The notes beneath the pieces were generated by a model, which was not told the DNA's origin, did no database searches, and worked only from the letters and a program-made list of their open reading frames with translations. From Paenibacillus tengchongensis (GTDB taxonomy: Bacteria; Bacillota; Bacilli; Paenibacillales; Paenibacillaceae), in NCBI RefSeq assembly GCF_008973665.1, contig NZ_WACP01000001.1, forward strand, positions 434,001 to 498,000: DNA of 64,000 nt, written 5' to 3'. The position numbers were made by a program, and so were the translations under genes. Below, piece after piece: positions 18,773 to 27,199 of the stretch (position 1 is its first letter; the number at the start of each line of letters is the position of its first letter).

Positions 18773-19759
18773 TCAAGCGGAGCGGCGGGAAGAGTTCTTG
18801 CGGGGTGCAGCGGCTCCGCTGCCTGCGCTTCCGGAGAAGCGGCTGTGCAGCACCATGCCGCCGATAATGACGGCTATGCCGATCCACGACAGCGGGGCCG
18901 GCGCCGGCGCGGACACGATCAGCATCTCACCGAGCAGCGCAAACAAAACCTCCAGCGACTGTGTAGCCTCTACTCCCGCAAGCTTGCTCATGCTGCCGCG
19001 GACCATATCGGTTGCGCGGAAGAACAACACCGTTGCCACGACACCGGAGGACATAGCCACAATAAGCGATTGTACGGATTGTCCGGCGGAAGGCAGTCCG
19101 CTGTCCGCAAGACCGTATACAGCCAGCGCCAGCCAGAAGGGCAGGCTGGCCAGCGTCATCCCCAAAATGCGCTGGAACACATCCAGCCGGTCTCCGCACA
19201 GCTCCATGGTCTTGCGGTTGCCCAGCGGATAAGCAAAGGATGCGGCCAGCACCGGGACTATGCCCAGCAGGACCTGAGACAGCGCGATATGCCGCGCATG
19301 CTCCGCCTGGAGCAGCGCCACTCCGGCAAGAATGATCAGGGACAGGCCGAGGCCGCGCAGGGGAATTCTGCCCCGCCTGATCACCGGGCCTTGCGGCCCG
19401 TCCACCCGCTCCATGAAGAGCGGCGCAAGCAGGGAACCGGAGATGATCGTGATCTGCCAGGTTCCGGCGGTCAGCCATCCCGGTGCATACGCGGCGGCGA
19501 AGCACAGCGGCGCGTAGAACAGGCCGAAGCCGACCGTTCCCCACAGCAGCCACGCTCCCGGCTTCTCCCGCATCGCTGACAACAGCGGCTTCAGCTTCCC
19601 CCGGCCGGCGACAATTGCCAGCAGCAGCGGCAGTGTAAACAGATAGCGGAGCGAAGCGCTCCAGGCCCAGTGTCCGCCGGACAGCTCCATCCGCCGGTTG
19701 AGCACAAATGTAATTGCGAAGAACAGCGCCGAAGCGACGCCAAGCATAATGGGACGCAA
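18773..19759 (-). CDS. Multidrug resistance efflux transporter family protein (DMT superfamily)
   Basis: A 328-residue membrane protein with about ten helices and an inverted-repeat plan of the drug/metabolite transporter superfamily. It starts LGVASALFFAITFVLNRRME, has WAWSASLRYLFTLPLLLAI, and ends with the second repeat (VVATVLFFRATDMVRGSMSK, then EVLFALLGEMLIV). The pattern fits the EmrE-like family of Bacillales. The start is a TTG with AAAGGTGG upstream, so the first residues are less certain. A serine/arginine-rich tail follows the last helix. The substrate is unknown. Confidence 0.85.
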   Translation of the reverse strand: MRPIMLGVASALFFAITFVLNRRMELSGGHWAWSASLRYLFTLPLLLAIVAGRGKLKPLLSAMREKPGAWLLWGTVGFGLFYAPLCFAAAYAPGWLTAGTWQITIISGSLLAPLFMERVDGPQGPVIRRGRIPLRGLGLSLIILAGVALLQAEHARHIALSQVLLGIVPVLAASFAYPLGNRKTMELCGDRLDVFQRILGMTLASLPFWLALAVYGLADSGLPSAGQSVQSLIVAMSSGVVATVLFFRATDMVRGSMSKLAGVEATQSLEVLFALLGEMLIVSAPAPAPLSWIGIAVIIGGMVLHSRFSGSAGSGAAAPRKNSSRRSA

Positions 19760-19916
19760 ACAGGATCATCCACCTTTTTCCTTAAGGAATCTCATCCCAA
19801 TATAGGGCGCTTGTGCGGGCCTCGTCAACCTCTATGTAAGCTATATCCGCAGGCTTATCGTTCCAAACCATAAACGGCGGAACAGGAGTATCCCCCGCCC
19901 GCCGATTCATGCCAGT

Positions 19917-20627
19917 TCAACAATGATCAATACTCCGCAGCAACCCTTCAAGCTCGCCCAGGTTACGAATCGTATACCGCTGGCCGCAGGCGAAGCCCGC
20001 CAAATCCCGGTCCAGCAGCACCGGGATCATACCTGCGGCGGAAGCGCCGGAGATGTCCTTAGGCTCATTGCCGACATAGATCATCCCTTGCGGCTCTGAC
20101 TGTAATTGGCCGGCCAGGATGCGGTAGCCCTCCGGACGGGGCTTGCGGAATCCGGTCTCGGCGGAAGTAACCACCACATCCACGTACTTCTGAATGGGGG
20201 CAACATCGGACATCACGAGCTCCCTGTTCATGCCATAGGGTACATCGGTCAGGATCCCGATGCTGATCCCTTTTTGCTTCAAAGCCCGAAGCGCCTCTTC
20301 CGTATCCGCAAAAGCCCGGGAGGTCTGCTGAAAATAAGCAAAGAATGCCTTGATGGCAACGGGGACCTTCAGGAGATCAGCCTGCCAGGCTTCGAGAACC
20401 TCGGTAAAGACCGCCGTATCCGTAACTTCAAGCTCCCGGGGATTCTCACGGGTATTATATTTGGATAGAATCCATTCTCCCTGGATCAGCAGTTCCTCTG
20501 CACTCTCCATGCCAACCGCTGCGCACACTTGCCCCAGCGCTTTCCGAAAATGCGCTTTGAAGCTTCCACCCGCAATTTCATCATAAGTAATCAAGGTATC
20601 GCCCAGATCAAAACCGATCGCCCGCAT
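19917..20627 (-). CDS. HAD-superfamily hydrolase
   Basis: A 236-residue haloacid-dehalogenase-like phosphatase. It shows motif I as GFDLGDTLIT (the nucleophilic Asp is at F-D-L-G-D), motif II in SIGILTDVPYG, the lysine-containing GFRKPRPEGYRIL, and motif IV in MIYVGNEPKDISGASAAGM. A helical cap lies between motifs I and II, as in phosphoglycolate phosphatases. The ATG at 20627 has GGAGG ahead of it. The substrate cannot be inferred. Confidence 0.88.
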   Translation of the reverse strand: MRAIGFDLGDTLITYDEIAGGSFKAHFRKALGQVCAAVGMESAEELLIQGEWILSKYNTRENPRELEVTDTAVFTEVLEAWQADLLKVPVAIKAFFAYFQQTSRAFADTEEALRALKQKGISIGILTDVPYGMNRELVMSDVAPIQKYVDVVVTSAETGFRKPRPEGYRILAGQLQSEPQGMIYVGNEPKDISGASAAGMIPVLLDRDLAGFACGQRYTIRNLGELEGLLRSIDHC

Positions 20628-20724
20628 GGCCGCCGCCTCCATTTCCGGCAGTGTACATTTGTTCTGCCGTTTGAATCAGCGTAACAGCAATGGCGGGCGT
20701 CCGCTGTGCTTTTTATACCGCGGC

Positions 20725-20910
20725 TTAACTTCCTTGCTCCTCCAGACGGTCTACGCCGACAGTATGCACATTGGTTGGACGCGAGCCCACCTGCACCGTC
20801 GCCATGCCGTTTGCCTCATCCACATGCTCAATCCATACCGGCTCACCATCCAGATGCACGGAGATCATCTCCTTGGAGGCGTAAATATCCTTTGCGCGTT
20901 GAATGTCCAT
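20725..20910 (-). CDS. sspH: H-type small acid-soluble spore protein
   Basis: A 61-residue protein that matches SspH from end to end in plan: MDIQRAKDIYASKEMISVHL, then GEPVWIEHVDEANGMATV and a C-terminal GVDRLEE. SspH is made in the forespore and stored in the spore. A near-perfect AGGAGG precedes the ATG. It is 27 bases downstream of a small acidic gene in the same direction. Its presence supports an endospore-forming host. Confidence 0.93.
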   Translation of the reverse strand: MDIQRAKDIYASKEMISVHLDGEPVWIEHVDEANGMATVQVGSRPTNVHTVGVDRLEEQGS

Positions 20911-20937
20911 GTTGTTCCTCCTATAGGTAAAAGATAA

Positions 20938-21108
20938 TTATTCTTCAGGCACCGGCGGCTCGCCGATCGTATCCCCGGCGTCCAGCAGTCCGGATTCTCC
21001 GACCTCCTCCTCTGCCTCTGGAGCGACGATATTCGCCCAGTCGACCACATCGGCCGGAATATCCTGCTCTGATAGCGCGTCAACCCACTCATTCCCGTTG
21101 CGTTCCAA
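20938..21108 (-). CDS. Small acidic protein, unknown function
   Basis: A 56-residue frame starting at TTG with AGGGGGG just ahead. The product begins MERNGNEWVDALSEQDIPAD and is strongly acidic in its C-terminal half (EEEVGESGLLDAGDT, ending PEE). It has no membrane segment. Direction and close spacing suggest co-transcription with sspH, so a spore-stage role is possible. I recognise no family. Confidence 0.5.
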   Translation of the reverse strand: MERNGNEWVDALSEQDIPADVVDWANIVAPEAEEEVGESGLLDAGDTIGEPPVPEE

Positions 21109-21311
21109 GCAGCAGCCCCCCCTATCAGCATTAATGACGGTTAGCCCGCCGAATTACTCCTGCCCGCCGCGTATATTTTTTCCCGCGCTTCACAAATAAT
21201 GCATCCGGCAAAATAACCCCACAAAGCGGGGCCTTACAAGGAAGCTGCTCAGGTACTTTGCGGGGACTCCGGAATCCTAATAAATTCTGGCTAGAAAAAG
21301 CCCCGGCTCCC

Positions 21312-21318
21312 CATACTA
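21312..21318 (+). promoter_or_regulatory. Candidate sigma-G-like -10 ahead of Ku
   Basis: CATACTA matches the CATAMTA -10 pattern of forespore sigma G and lies 64 bases ahead of the Ku ATG, but I see no good -35. Ku is forespore-expressed in B. subtilis, which makes it worth noting. Apart from this, 21109-21381 holds only the leaders of the two divergent genes. Confidence 0.2.
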
Positions 21319-21381
21319 TACAAAACGCCACAACGTTTCTGATCTTATCCCCACGCACTTATACAAAGGAGGCGTTCATAC

Positions 21382-22341
21382 ATGCATACCGTCTGGAAAG
21401 GGGCAATCAGCTTCGGTCTGGTCCACGTTCCGGTCAAAATGTTCTCCGCCACGGAGGACAAGGATATTTCGCTGCGCTACATCCACAAGGAATGCGGCAG
21501 TCCGCTGTCCTATGTGCGCAAATGCCCTGTCTGTGACAAGGAAGTCGCCTGGGAGGAAATCGGCAAGGGCTATGAGTATGAAAAGGGCAAATTCGTCCTG
21601 TTCAACAAAGAGGAGCTGGACCAGCTGACGGAAGAGAGCACCAAGAACATTACGATTCTCGATTTCGTCGATTTGACGGAGATCGACCCGATTTATTTCC
21701 AGAAAACCTATTACCTCTCCCCGGACCAGGCGGGAACCAATGCTTACCGCCTGCTCATGGAGGCCATGCGCCAGACCGGCAAGATCGGCATCGCCAAGAT
21801 CTCCATCCGCTCCAAGAGCAGCCTGGCGGCGATCCGCGTGCTGGCGGACTGCCTGGCGATTGAGACGATTTTTTATCCGGATGAAGTGCGCCCGATCTCC
21901 CAGGTGCCTGGGCTGCCGGAAGCGGGAGCGGTCAACGACAAGGAGCTGGATATGGCCAAGCTGCTGATTTCGCAGCTGTCCACTCCGTTTGAACCGGAGA
22001 AATATACGGATGATTACCGCCAGCGGATGCTGGATCTGATCTCCCACAAGGTTGCGGGCGAAGAATACCATATCGCGCCGGCGAAGCAGGAGGCGAACGT
22101 CATCGACCTGATGGCTGCGCTGCAGGCCAGCATCGAGGCCGTCCAGCCTATCCCGACCGATCCGGGAACGTCCGGCGCCGCTGCTGCGGGAGCCAAGCCT
22201 GCCGCCGGGGCCAAGCGGAAGACGGCTAAATCCAAAACCGCTGCCGCGGCTCCGGTCGTCCACGAAGCGACCGGCCCGATCCCGGTCATTGCGCCGAAGC
22301 CGAAGCGGCGCACCGCCAAGAGCAAAGAGACGGTCTCCTGA
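21382..22341 (+). CDS. ku: Non-homologous end-joining protein Ku
   Basis: A 319-residue bacterial Ku, which homodimerises on DNA ends and recruits LigD. It starts MHTVWKGAISFGLVHVPVKM and shows IHKECGSPLSYVRKCPVCDK and the Ku core FEPEKYTDDYRQRMLDLI. The last ~60 residues are a low-complexity, Ala-, Pro- and Lys-rich tail (AKPAAGAKRKTAKSKTAAAA, then KPKRRTAKSKE), longer than in minimal Ku and probably DNA-binding. AAGGAGG precedes the ATG. It heads the operon with the ligase and the polymerase. Confidence 0.97.
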   Translation: MHTVWKGAISFGLVHVPVKMFSATEDKDISLRYIHKECGSPLSYVRKCPVCDKEVAWEEIGKGYEYEKGKFVLFNKEELDQLTEESTKNITILDFVDLTEIDPIYFQKTYYLSPDQAGTNAYRLLMEAMRQTGKIGIAKISIRSKSSLAAIRVLADCLAIETIFYPDEVRPISQVPGLPEAGAVNDKELDMAKLLISQLSTPFEPEKYTDDYRQRMLDLISHKVAGEEYHIAPAKQEANVIDLMAALQASIEAVQPIPTDPGTSGAAAAGAKPAAGAKRKTAKSKTAAAAPVVHEATGPIPVIAPKPKRRTAKSKETVS

Positions 22342-22393
22342 AGCCGCTGAAGCACCGCTGCCGGAGACCGACTACACTTGGGGAGATGATGCC

Positions 22394-23347
22394 ATGAAGT
22401 TGAAGCCGATCACGCCGTTTGAACCTGTGCTGGCAGCGGCGCTTCCCGCAGGTCCCGGATGGATTGCCCAGATTAAATGGGACGGTGTACGCATGCTGTG
22501 CTACCACGACGGCGGGGAGACCGAGCTGATTAACCGGCGCGGCAACCGCAGGACGATGCAATATCCTGAGCTGGCTGAATCGCGGAGCTACTGCCGGGCC
22601 GGCTCCTTCATACTGGACGGCGAGGTGATCGCGCTAAGCGGCGGCAAGCCGTCCTTTCATGAAGTGATGCGCCGCGACAGTCTGCGCAGCGAGGCGGCCG
22701 TCCGCGCGGCGCTTCCGGCGGTGCCGGTGCTGTATATGGTCTTCGACATGCTGTACTGCAACGGCGAATGGCTGCTGGACCAGCCGCTCACGCGGCGCCA
22801 GCAGCTTCTGGGCGAGATGCTGCTGCCCCATCCGCATGTCCAGAACGTGCCGAGCTATACCGATCCGGCACAGCTGTACACCGCCGCGCAGACCAATGGT
22901 CTGGAAGGCATTGTATGCAAGGATATCACCAGCGTCTATGCGCCCGGCGGCAAGGACAAGCGCTGGCAGAAGCGCAAGATCATTGCCGATGTGACGGCTG
23001 TCGCCGGCGGGGTAACCTACCGGGACGGCATTGTCAACGCCCTGCTCTTCGGGCTATACGATGACGAAGGTAAGCTCCACTACATCGGACATGCGGGCGC
23101 CGGCAAGATGACGGCAGCAGATTGGCGCAGGCTGACTGAACTTGCAGAGACGCTGGCGTCACCGCTCATGCCCTTCGAGGCCCCGCCGGAGCGGAGCAAG
23201 GGTGCGCGGTGGATCAAGCCGGAGCTCGTATTCAAGATCCATTTCCTGGAATGGAATCCTTCAGGCACGTTCCGGCAGCCGGTCATCCAGGCCCGGGTTG
23301 ATCTCCCGCCCTCCGCCTGCCGGCTGGAGCAACGGGCATTCCTGTAA
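22394..23347 (+). CDS. ATP-dependent DNA ligase (LigD ligase domain type)
   Basis: A 317-residue ligase that seals breaks after end-joining. The adenylation site is K28 in IKWDGVRML; further motifs are NRRGNRRTMQYPEL, LDGEVIAL, GLEGIVCKDI and RWQKRKIIADV. The C-terminal OB fold closes with EWNPSGTFRQPVI. The ATG at 22394 has GGGGAG ahead and starts where the fold begins; a longer frame overlaps Ku by 53 bases and lacks support. The polymerase domain, fused in many LigD proteins, is a separate gene here. Confidence 0.93.
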   Translation: MKLKPITPFEPVLAAALPAGPGWIAQIKWDGVRMLCYHDGGETELINRRGNRRTMQYPELAESRSYCRAGSFILDGEVIALSGGKPSFHEVMRRDSLRSEAAVRAALPAVPVLYMVFDMLYCNGEWLLDQPLTRRQQLLGEMLLPHPHVQNVPSYTDPAQLYTAAQTNGLEGIVCKDITSVYAPGGKDKRWQKRKIIADVTAVAGGVTYRDGIVNALLFGLYDDEGKLHYIGHAGAGKMTAADWRRLTELAETLASPLMPFEAPPERSKGARWIKPELVFKIHFLEWNPSGTFRQPVIQARVDLPPSACRLEQRAFL

Positions 23348-23375
23348 AGCATTCATCACTTAAGGAGGTTCAGCT

Positions 23376-24257
23376 ATGCCGGCAACCATCAAGGGCTCAA
23401 TTACCGTAGACGGGCAGGAGATTACGGTCACCAATCCCGATAAGCCGCTCTGGCCGGAAGCGGGTATTACCAAACGCATGTATCTGGAGAAGCTCGCCGC
23501 CCTGTCGCCTTACCTGCTGCGGTATTGCCGGAACCGGCTGCTGACCGTCATCCGCTACCCGCACGGTGTAACCGGCATGTCCTTTTATCAGAAAAATGCG
23601 CCGCATCCCCTGCCGCCTTTCGTTCATACCGCAGTGCAGGACAACATTGAGTATATCGTCCTGCAGGGATTGCCGGAGCTGCTCTGGCTGGGTAACCTGG
23701 CTGCACTGGAATTCCACCCGTCGCTCCATACCGCCGGCAGTGACTTGCCCTGCGAATGGATGATCGACCTGGATCCTTCGCTGGAGGTGGAGCCGCGGAT
23801 CATGGAGGCCGCCGCTCTGGTCGGCGATGTGCTGAGCTCGCTCGGGCTGGCCTCGGTTCCCAAGACCTCCGGTGCGACAGGGGTGCAGATCATTGTGCCG
23901 GTACGGCAGGGTGTAACCTTCGATGAGCTGCGCAAGATCGGGCATTTCGTAGGCCGCTATGTCACCGAGAAACGCCCGGATCTGTTCACCCTGGAGCGGC
24001 TGAAGAAGAACCGCGGCGATAAAATCTATTTCGATTACCTGCAGCATTACGGCGGCAAGACGCTGGCCGCACCTTACACACCCCGGGCACGTCCACGGGC
24101 CACTGTCTCTACCCCGCTGCTGTGGGAGGAGGTCCGCAGGAATGTCTCCCCGCTGGATTATCACCTGCTCAATATTGTAGAACGCCTGCAGTCCATGGGG
24201 GATCTCATTGCCGGGGTGCCGCCCCAGCCGGTGGAGGCCATTGTTTCCAGGCTGTGA
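23376..24257 (+). CDS. LigD-type DNA polymerase/primase domain protein
   Basis: A 293-residue archaeo-eukaryotic primase family enzyme that fills gaps during end joining. It shows VTNPDKPLWPEAGITKRMYL, the metal-binding aspartates in IDLDPSLEV (D131 and D133), and the KTSGATGVQIIVP nucleotide site with KIYFDYLQ later on. It follows the ligase by 28 bases with its own AGGAGG site, completing a three-gene Ku, ligase and polymerase operon. Confidence 0.95.
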   Translation: MPATIKGSITVDGQEITVTNPDKPLWPEAGITKRMYLEKLAALSPYLLRYCRNRLLTVIRYPHGVTGMSFYQKNAPHPLPPFVHTAVQDNIEYIVLQGLPELLWLGNLAALEFHPSLHTAGSDLPCEWMIDLDPSLEVEPRIMEAAALVGDVLSSLGLASVPKTSGATGVQIIVPVRQGVTFDELRKIGHFVGRYVTEKRPDLFTLERLKKNRGDKIYFDYLQHYGGKTLAAPYTPRARPRATVSTPLLWEEVRRNVSPLDYHLLNIVERLQSMGDLIAGVPPQPVEAIVSRL

Positions 24258-24276
24258 CCTCCGGTATTTAATGGTC

Positions 24277-24332
24277 GGAACAAGCAATAAGCCCGCTGAC
24301 ACCTGTACAGGCAGCGGGCTTATCCTTGTTCC
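24277..24332. terminator. Bidirectional terminator between the repair operon and yitT-like gene
   Basis: A long imperfect stem joins GGAACAAG-AATAAGCCCGCTG to CAGCGGGCTTAT-CTTGTTCC around a 13-base loop, and the two genes converge on it. A second 9-bp inverted repeat (GGAAGGTAT at 24347, ATACCTTCC at 24411) follows. Confidence 0.65.
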
Positions 24333-24453
24333 AGTTCTTCCGGTCTGGAAGGTATGCTATATAAGAATGCGGTACTGTGCACCGGATTGAATACGCTGAG
24401 TTTCGTAAATATACCTTCCTTCAAACGGCATTATGGCAGGGGTTCCGCCGCAA

Positions 24454-25362
24454 CTAATGAATCGCTTTTTTCTTAAAGCGGCCGCCCTTGACATCATGGA
24501 TGTTGCCTATGGCAATGAATGCATCGGCATCCCAATCTTCTACAATGGACTTCAGCTTGGCTTCTTCCAAGCGGGTAATAACCACAAAGATGACTTTCTT
24601 GTTCTCTCCGGAGAAGCCTCCTTCTCCATCAAGGTAAGTAACGCCGCGTCCGAGACGCTCGGTCAGCGCTTCGCCGATATCGCGGAATTTATCGCTGATA
24701 ATCCATACCGATTTCGATTGATCCAGACCTTCCAGCGTAATGTCGATCAATTTAAAAGCAATATAATAGGCAATGAGTGAGAACATCGCATTGTTCCAGC
24801 CGAATACAAAGCCTGCGGTGGAAAGAATGAATACGTTGAAGAACATAACAACCTCGCCGACGGAGAAAGGCAGCTTCTTGGCAATCAGGATGGCCACAAT
24901 TTCCGTTCCGTCCAGCGACCCGCCGTATCTGACGACCAGCCCGACGCCGACACCGAGAATGACGCCGCCGAATACTGCAGCCAGAAGTGGCTCTACAGTG
25001 ATCGGGTTCACCGGGTGCAGCAGCTGTGTGCCGATGGACATTACAACGACGGCAAACAAGGTGGAGATGGCAAACGTCTTGCCAATTTGTTTATATCCGA
25101 TAACCAGAAAGGGAAGATTGAGCAGGGTCAATAGAATCCCGAGGGGAATATCGAAAATATGAGACAACATAATGGAAATACCGGTGATTCCGCCGTCGAT
25201 CAAATGATTGGGAACGAGAAAAATCTCCAGCGCCACCGACATCATAGCCGCACCGAGCACCATCATCACAATCCGCTGGGCCAATCTCATGGTCTTGGCA
25301 GCACCGGATTTACGCGGCTGCTTCTCCTCCTCATTCGTAAATACCTGTTGACTTACAGTCAT
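24454..25362 (-). CDS. YitT family membrane protein
   Basis: A 302-residue protein: an N-terminal charged tail, five or six membrane helices (DUF161-type repeats, with GVGLVVRYGGSLDGTEIVA as a typical loop), and a C-terminal cytosolic DUF2179 domain (GRGVTYLDGEGGFSGENKKV, then AFIAIGNIHDVKG). The YitT family is broad and its transport role is not established. The ATG at 25362 has GAGGGGGAG ahead; a longer frame is not supported. It converges with the repair operon. Confidence 0.92.
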   Translation of the reverse strand: MTVSQQVFTNEEEKQPRKSGAAKTMRLAQRIVMMVLGAAMMSVALEIFLVPNHLIDGGITGISIMLSHIFDIPLGILLTLLNLPFLVIGYKQIGKTFAISTLFAVVVMSIGTQLLHPVNPITVEPLLAAVFGGVILGVGVGLVVRYGGSLDGTEIVAILIAKKLPFSVGEVVMFFNVFILSTAGFVFGWNNAMFSLIAYYIAFKLIDITLEGLDQSKSVWIISDKFRDIGEALTERLGRGVTYLDGEGGFSGENKKVIFVVITRLEEAKLKSIVEDWDADAFIAIGNIHDVKGGRFKKKAIH

Positions 25363-25486
25363 AGAACTCCCCCTCAAAAGAAATCAAAAAAGAATAATAT
25401 ATCTATATTATATCACAAAAGAAGCCCAAAAACGGAACCTGGCATATACCCGCATTCGAAAAACATGATTTTAGCCCTCTTTTTTG

Positions 25487-26917
25487 TCATAATAGCGGCG
25501 AAAACAGCTGACAAAGACCTTGGATAAGCTTGACTTTCCATCCTCTTTTCATAAAAATTTGCGGGTCGATAAACTCGCTGTGCTTCAGATCCCGGCTGAA
25601 ATCTTCCGCCAGGCTATTTATCCGTTCCGGATCAAACAGCACCGTCGTGAGCTCGAAGTTGGAATAACAGCTGCGCATGTCCAGATTGGCGCTGCCCACA
25701 GTGGCAAACAGGCCGTCGATGACCATGACCTTAGCGTGCATAAAGCCTGCAGTGTAGCGGTAGAACTTGACTCCGGCATCCTGAAGATTCTCCACATAGG
25801 ATAGAGAGGCCTGATACACCAGCTCACTGTCCGGCTTACCGGGTATCATGATCCGCACATCCGTCCCGCCCAGAACTGCATTTTTGAGCGCACGGCAAAT
25901 CGCCGGATCGGGGATGAAATACGGCGAAGCAATCCAGATCCGCTGCCTGGCGGCCCCGATGGCTGCCGTGAATAAGGCCGGGGTGGCATCGACTGCCCGG
26001 TCGGGTCCGCTTGGTATAATCAGGACCGGTTCCGCGCCCTTTCCGCTGTGCTGCGGAAACAGCCGGGGATGACCTTTGGCATTGCCCGCAGCCAGCTGCC
26101 AGTCTCTCAGAAACACATCCTGAAGACTATACACGGCATCGCCTACAATTCGTACATGCGTATCCCGCCAAGCCCCTGTCTGCGGATCTTTGCCCAAATA
26201 CTCCTTTCCCACATTAAGCCCGCCGGTAAAGCCGACCGTCCCGTCCACAACAACAATTTTACGGTGGTTGCGGTAATTGAACCGGCGGGAAGCAAGGCCG
26301 GACAGCGGCCGCAGAAAGAAGTGCACCTCTACCCCGGCCTGTCTTAAAGCGCGCACAAAAGAACGTTCCAGCTTCAGGCTCCCCAGCCCGTCGCACAGCA
26401 GCCGCACTTTGATCCCCTGGCGCGCCTTACGGATCATCACATCCTGAAACTGTTCTCCGGCCTCATCGCCGCGAAAGATATAAAACTGGATATGAATATG
26501 CTCCCGGGCGCATTCCATCGCCTCCAGCATCGCGTTATACGCCTCCTCGCCATCCCCCAGCACACGGCAAGTATTACCGCCGGTAAGCGGATACTCCGAC
26601 AATCCGGTCAGCAGCCGCAGCAAATGCTCATGGCCCTCCAGCTGCGGGTTTCCGCACTCTGAGACGCCGGCGACGGCATGGATCTTCGCCCGCAGTTCGG
26701 GGCGGAGGCCGCGGCAACCGCCCGGGGAGCCGCGGCGGATTCTACGGCCGCGCCAGTAGTCTGCGCCCAGGAAATAATAGGCCGCCAGCCCGGCGGGCGG
26801 AAAGCACAGGCTCAGGGTGATCCAGGCGAGCGCCCGCTGGGGACGGCGGAATTCCAAGCATAAGATAAGAGCTACCTGCAGGATATACAGGCACAATAAA
26901 ATTACGGCTACCTTCAA
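25487..26917 (-). CDS. cls: Cardiolipin synthase (phospholipase D family)
   Basis: A 476-residue membrane enzyme that condenses two phosphatidylglycerols to cardiolipin. It has two N-terminal helices, then two HKD motifs: H218, K220 and D225 (NHRKIVVVDG), and H394, K396 and D401 (MHAKVMVIDG). GSANLDMRS follows the second. FTGGLNVGKEYLG and a C-terminal FSPLL end are typical. It is divergent from the M23 peptidase gene; 26918-27199 between them is a leader region with no gene I can support. Confidence 0.94.
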   Translation of the reverse strand: MKVAVILLCLYILQVALILCLEFRRPQRALAWITLSLCFPPAGLAAYYFLGADYWRGRRIRRGSPGGCRGLRPELRAKIHAVAGVSECGNPQLEGHEHLLRLLTGLSEYPLTGGNTCRVLGDGEEAYNAMLEAMECAREHIHIQFYIFRGDEAGEQFQDVMIRKARQGIKVRLLCDGLGSLKLERSFVRALRQAGVEVHFFLRPLSGLASRRFNYRNHRKIVVVDGTVGFTGGLNVGKEYLGKDPQTGAWRDTHVRIVGDAVYSLQDVFLRDWQLAAGNAKGHPRLFPQHSGKGAEPVLIIPSGPDRAVDATPALFTAAIGAARQRIWIASPYFIPDPAICRALKNAVLGGTDVRIMIPGKPDSELVYQASLSYVENLQDAGVKFYRYTAGFMHAKVMVIDGLFATVGSANLDMRSCYSNFELTTVLFDPERINSLAEDFSRDLKHSEFIDPQIFMKRGWKVKLIQGLCQLFSPLL

Positions 26918-27199
26918 AACGAATCACCTCCTGAATGCCCCTTGCTTCTCTAACGAATCCGTTCTAATCAAGCGGCTTTGGCCTATCGCCAATACAGCTT
27001 TTGCCCGAACCCCCTCAGTTTATTCATACAACTGCAGTCATGTTCGCAGGCAGCCCGGAATACATAGAGTAATAGGACCATTCGGATGAGCCCGCTCCGG
27101 CGCAGGATAACCCTTTCATTCCGGCAGCCGCTGCCCCGGGCAACGTTCGTTTATTTACAGCGAGCGGCTTATGCACAGGGCCGCAGGAAGGAGAAGCTA

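Noticed and set aside
21131..21358. Minus-strand frame of 75 codons between the acidic gene and Ku
   Set aside because: No ribosome site, no recognisable protein pattern, and it overlaps the Ku leader.
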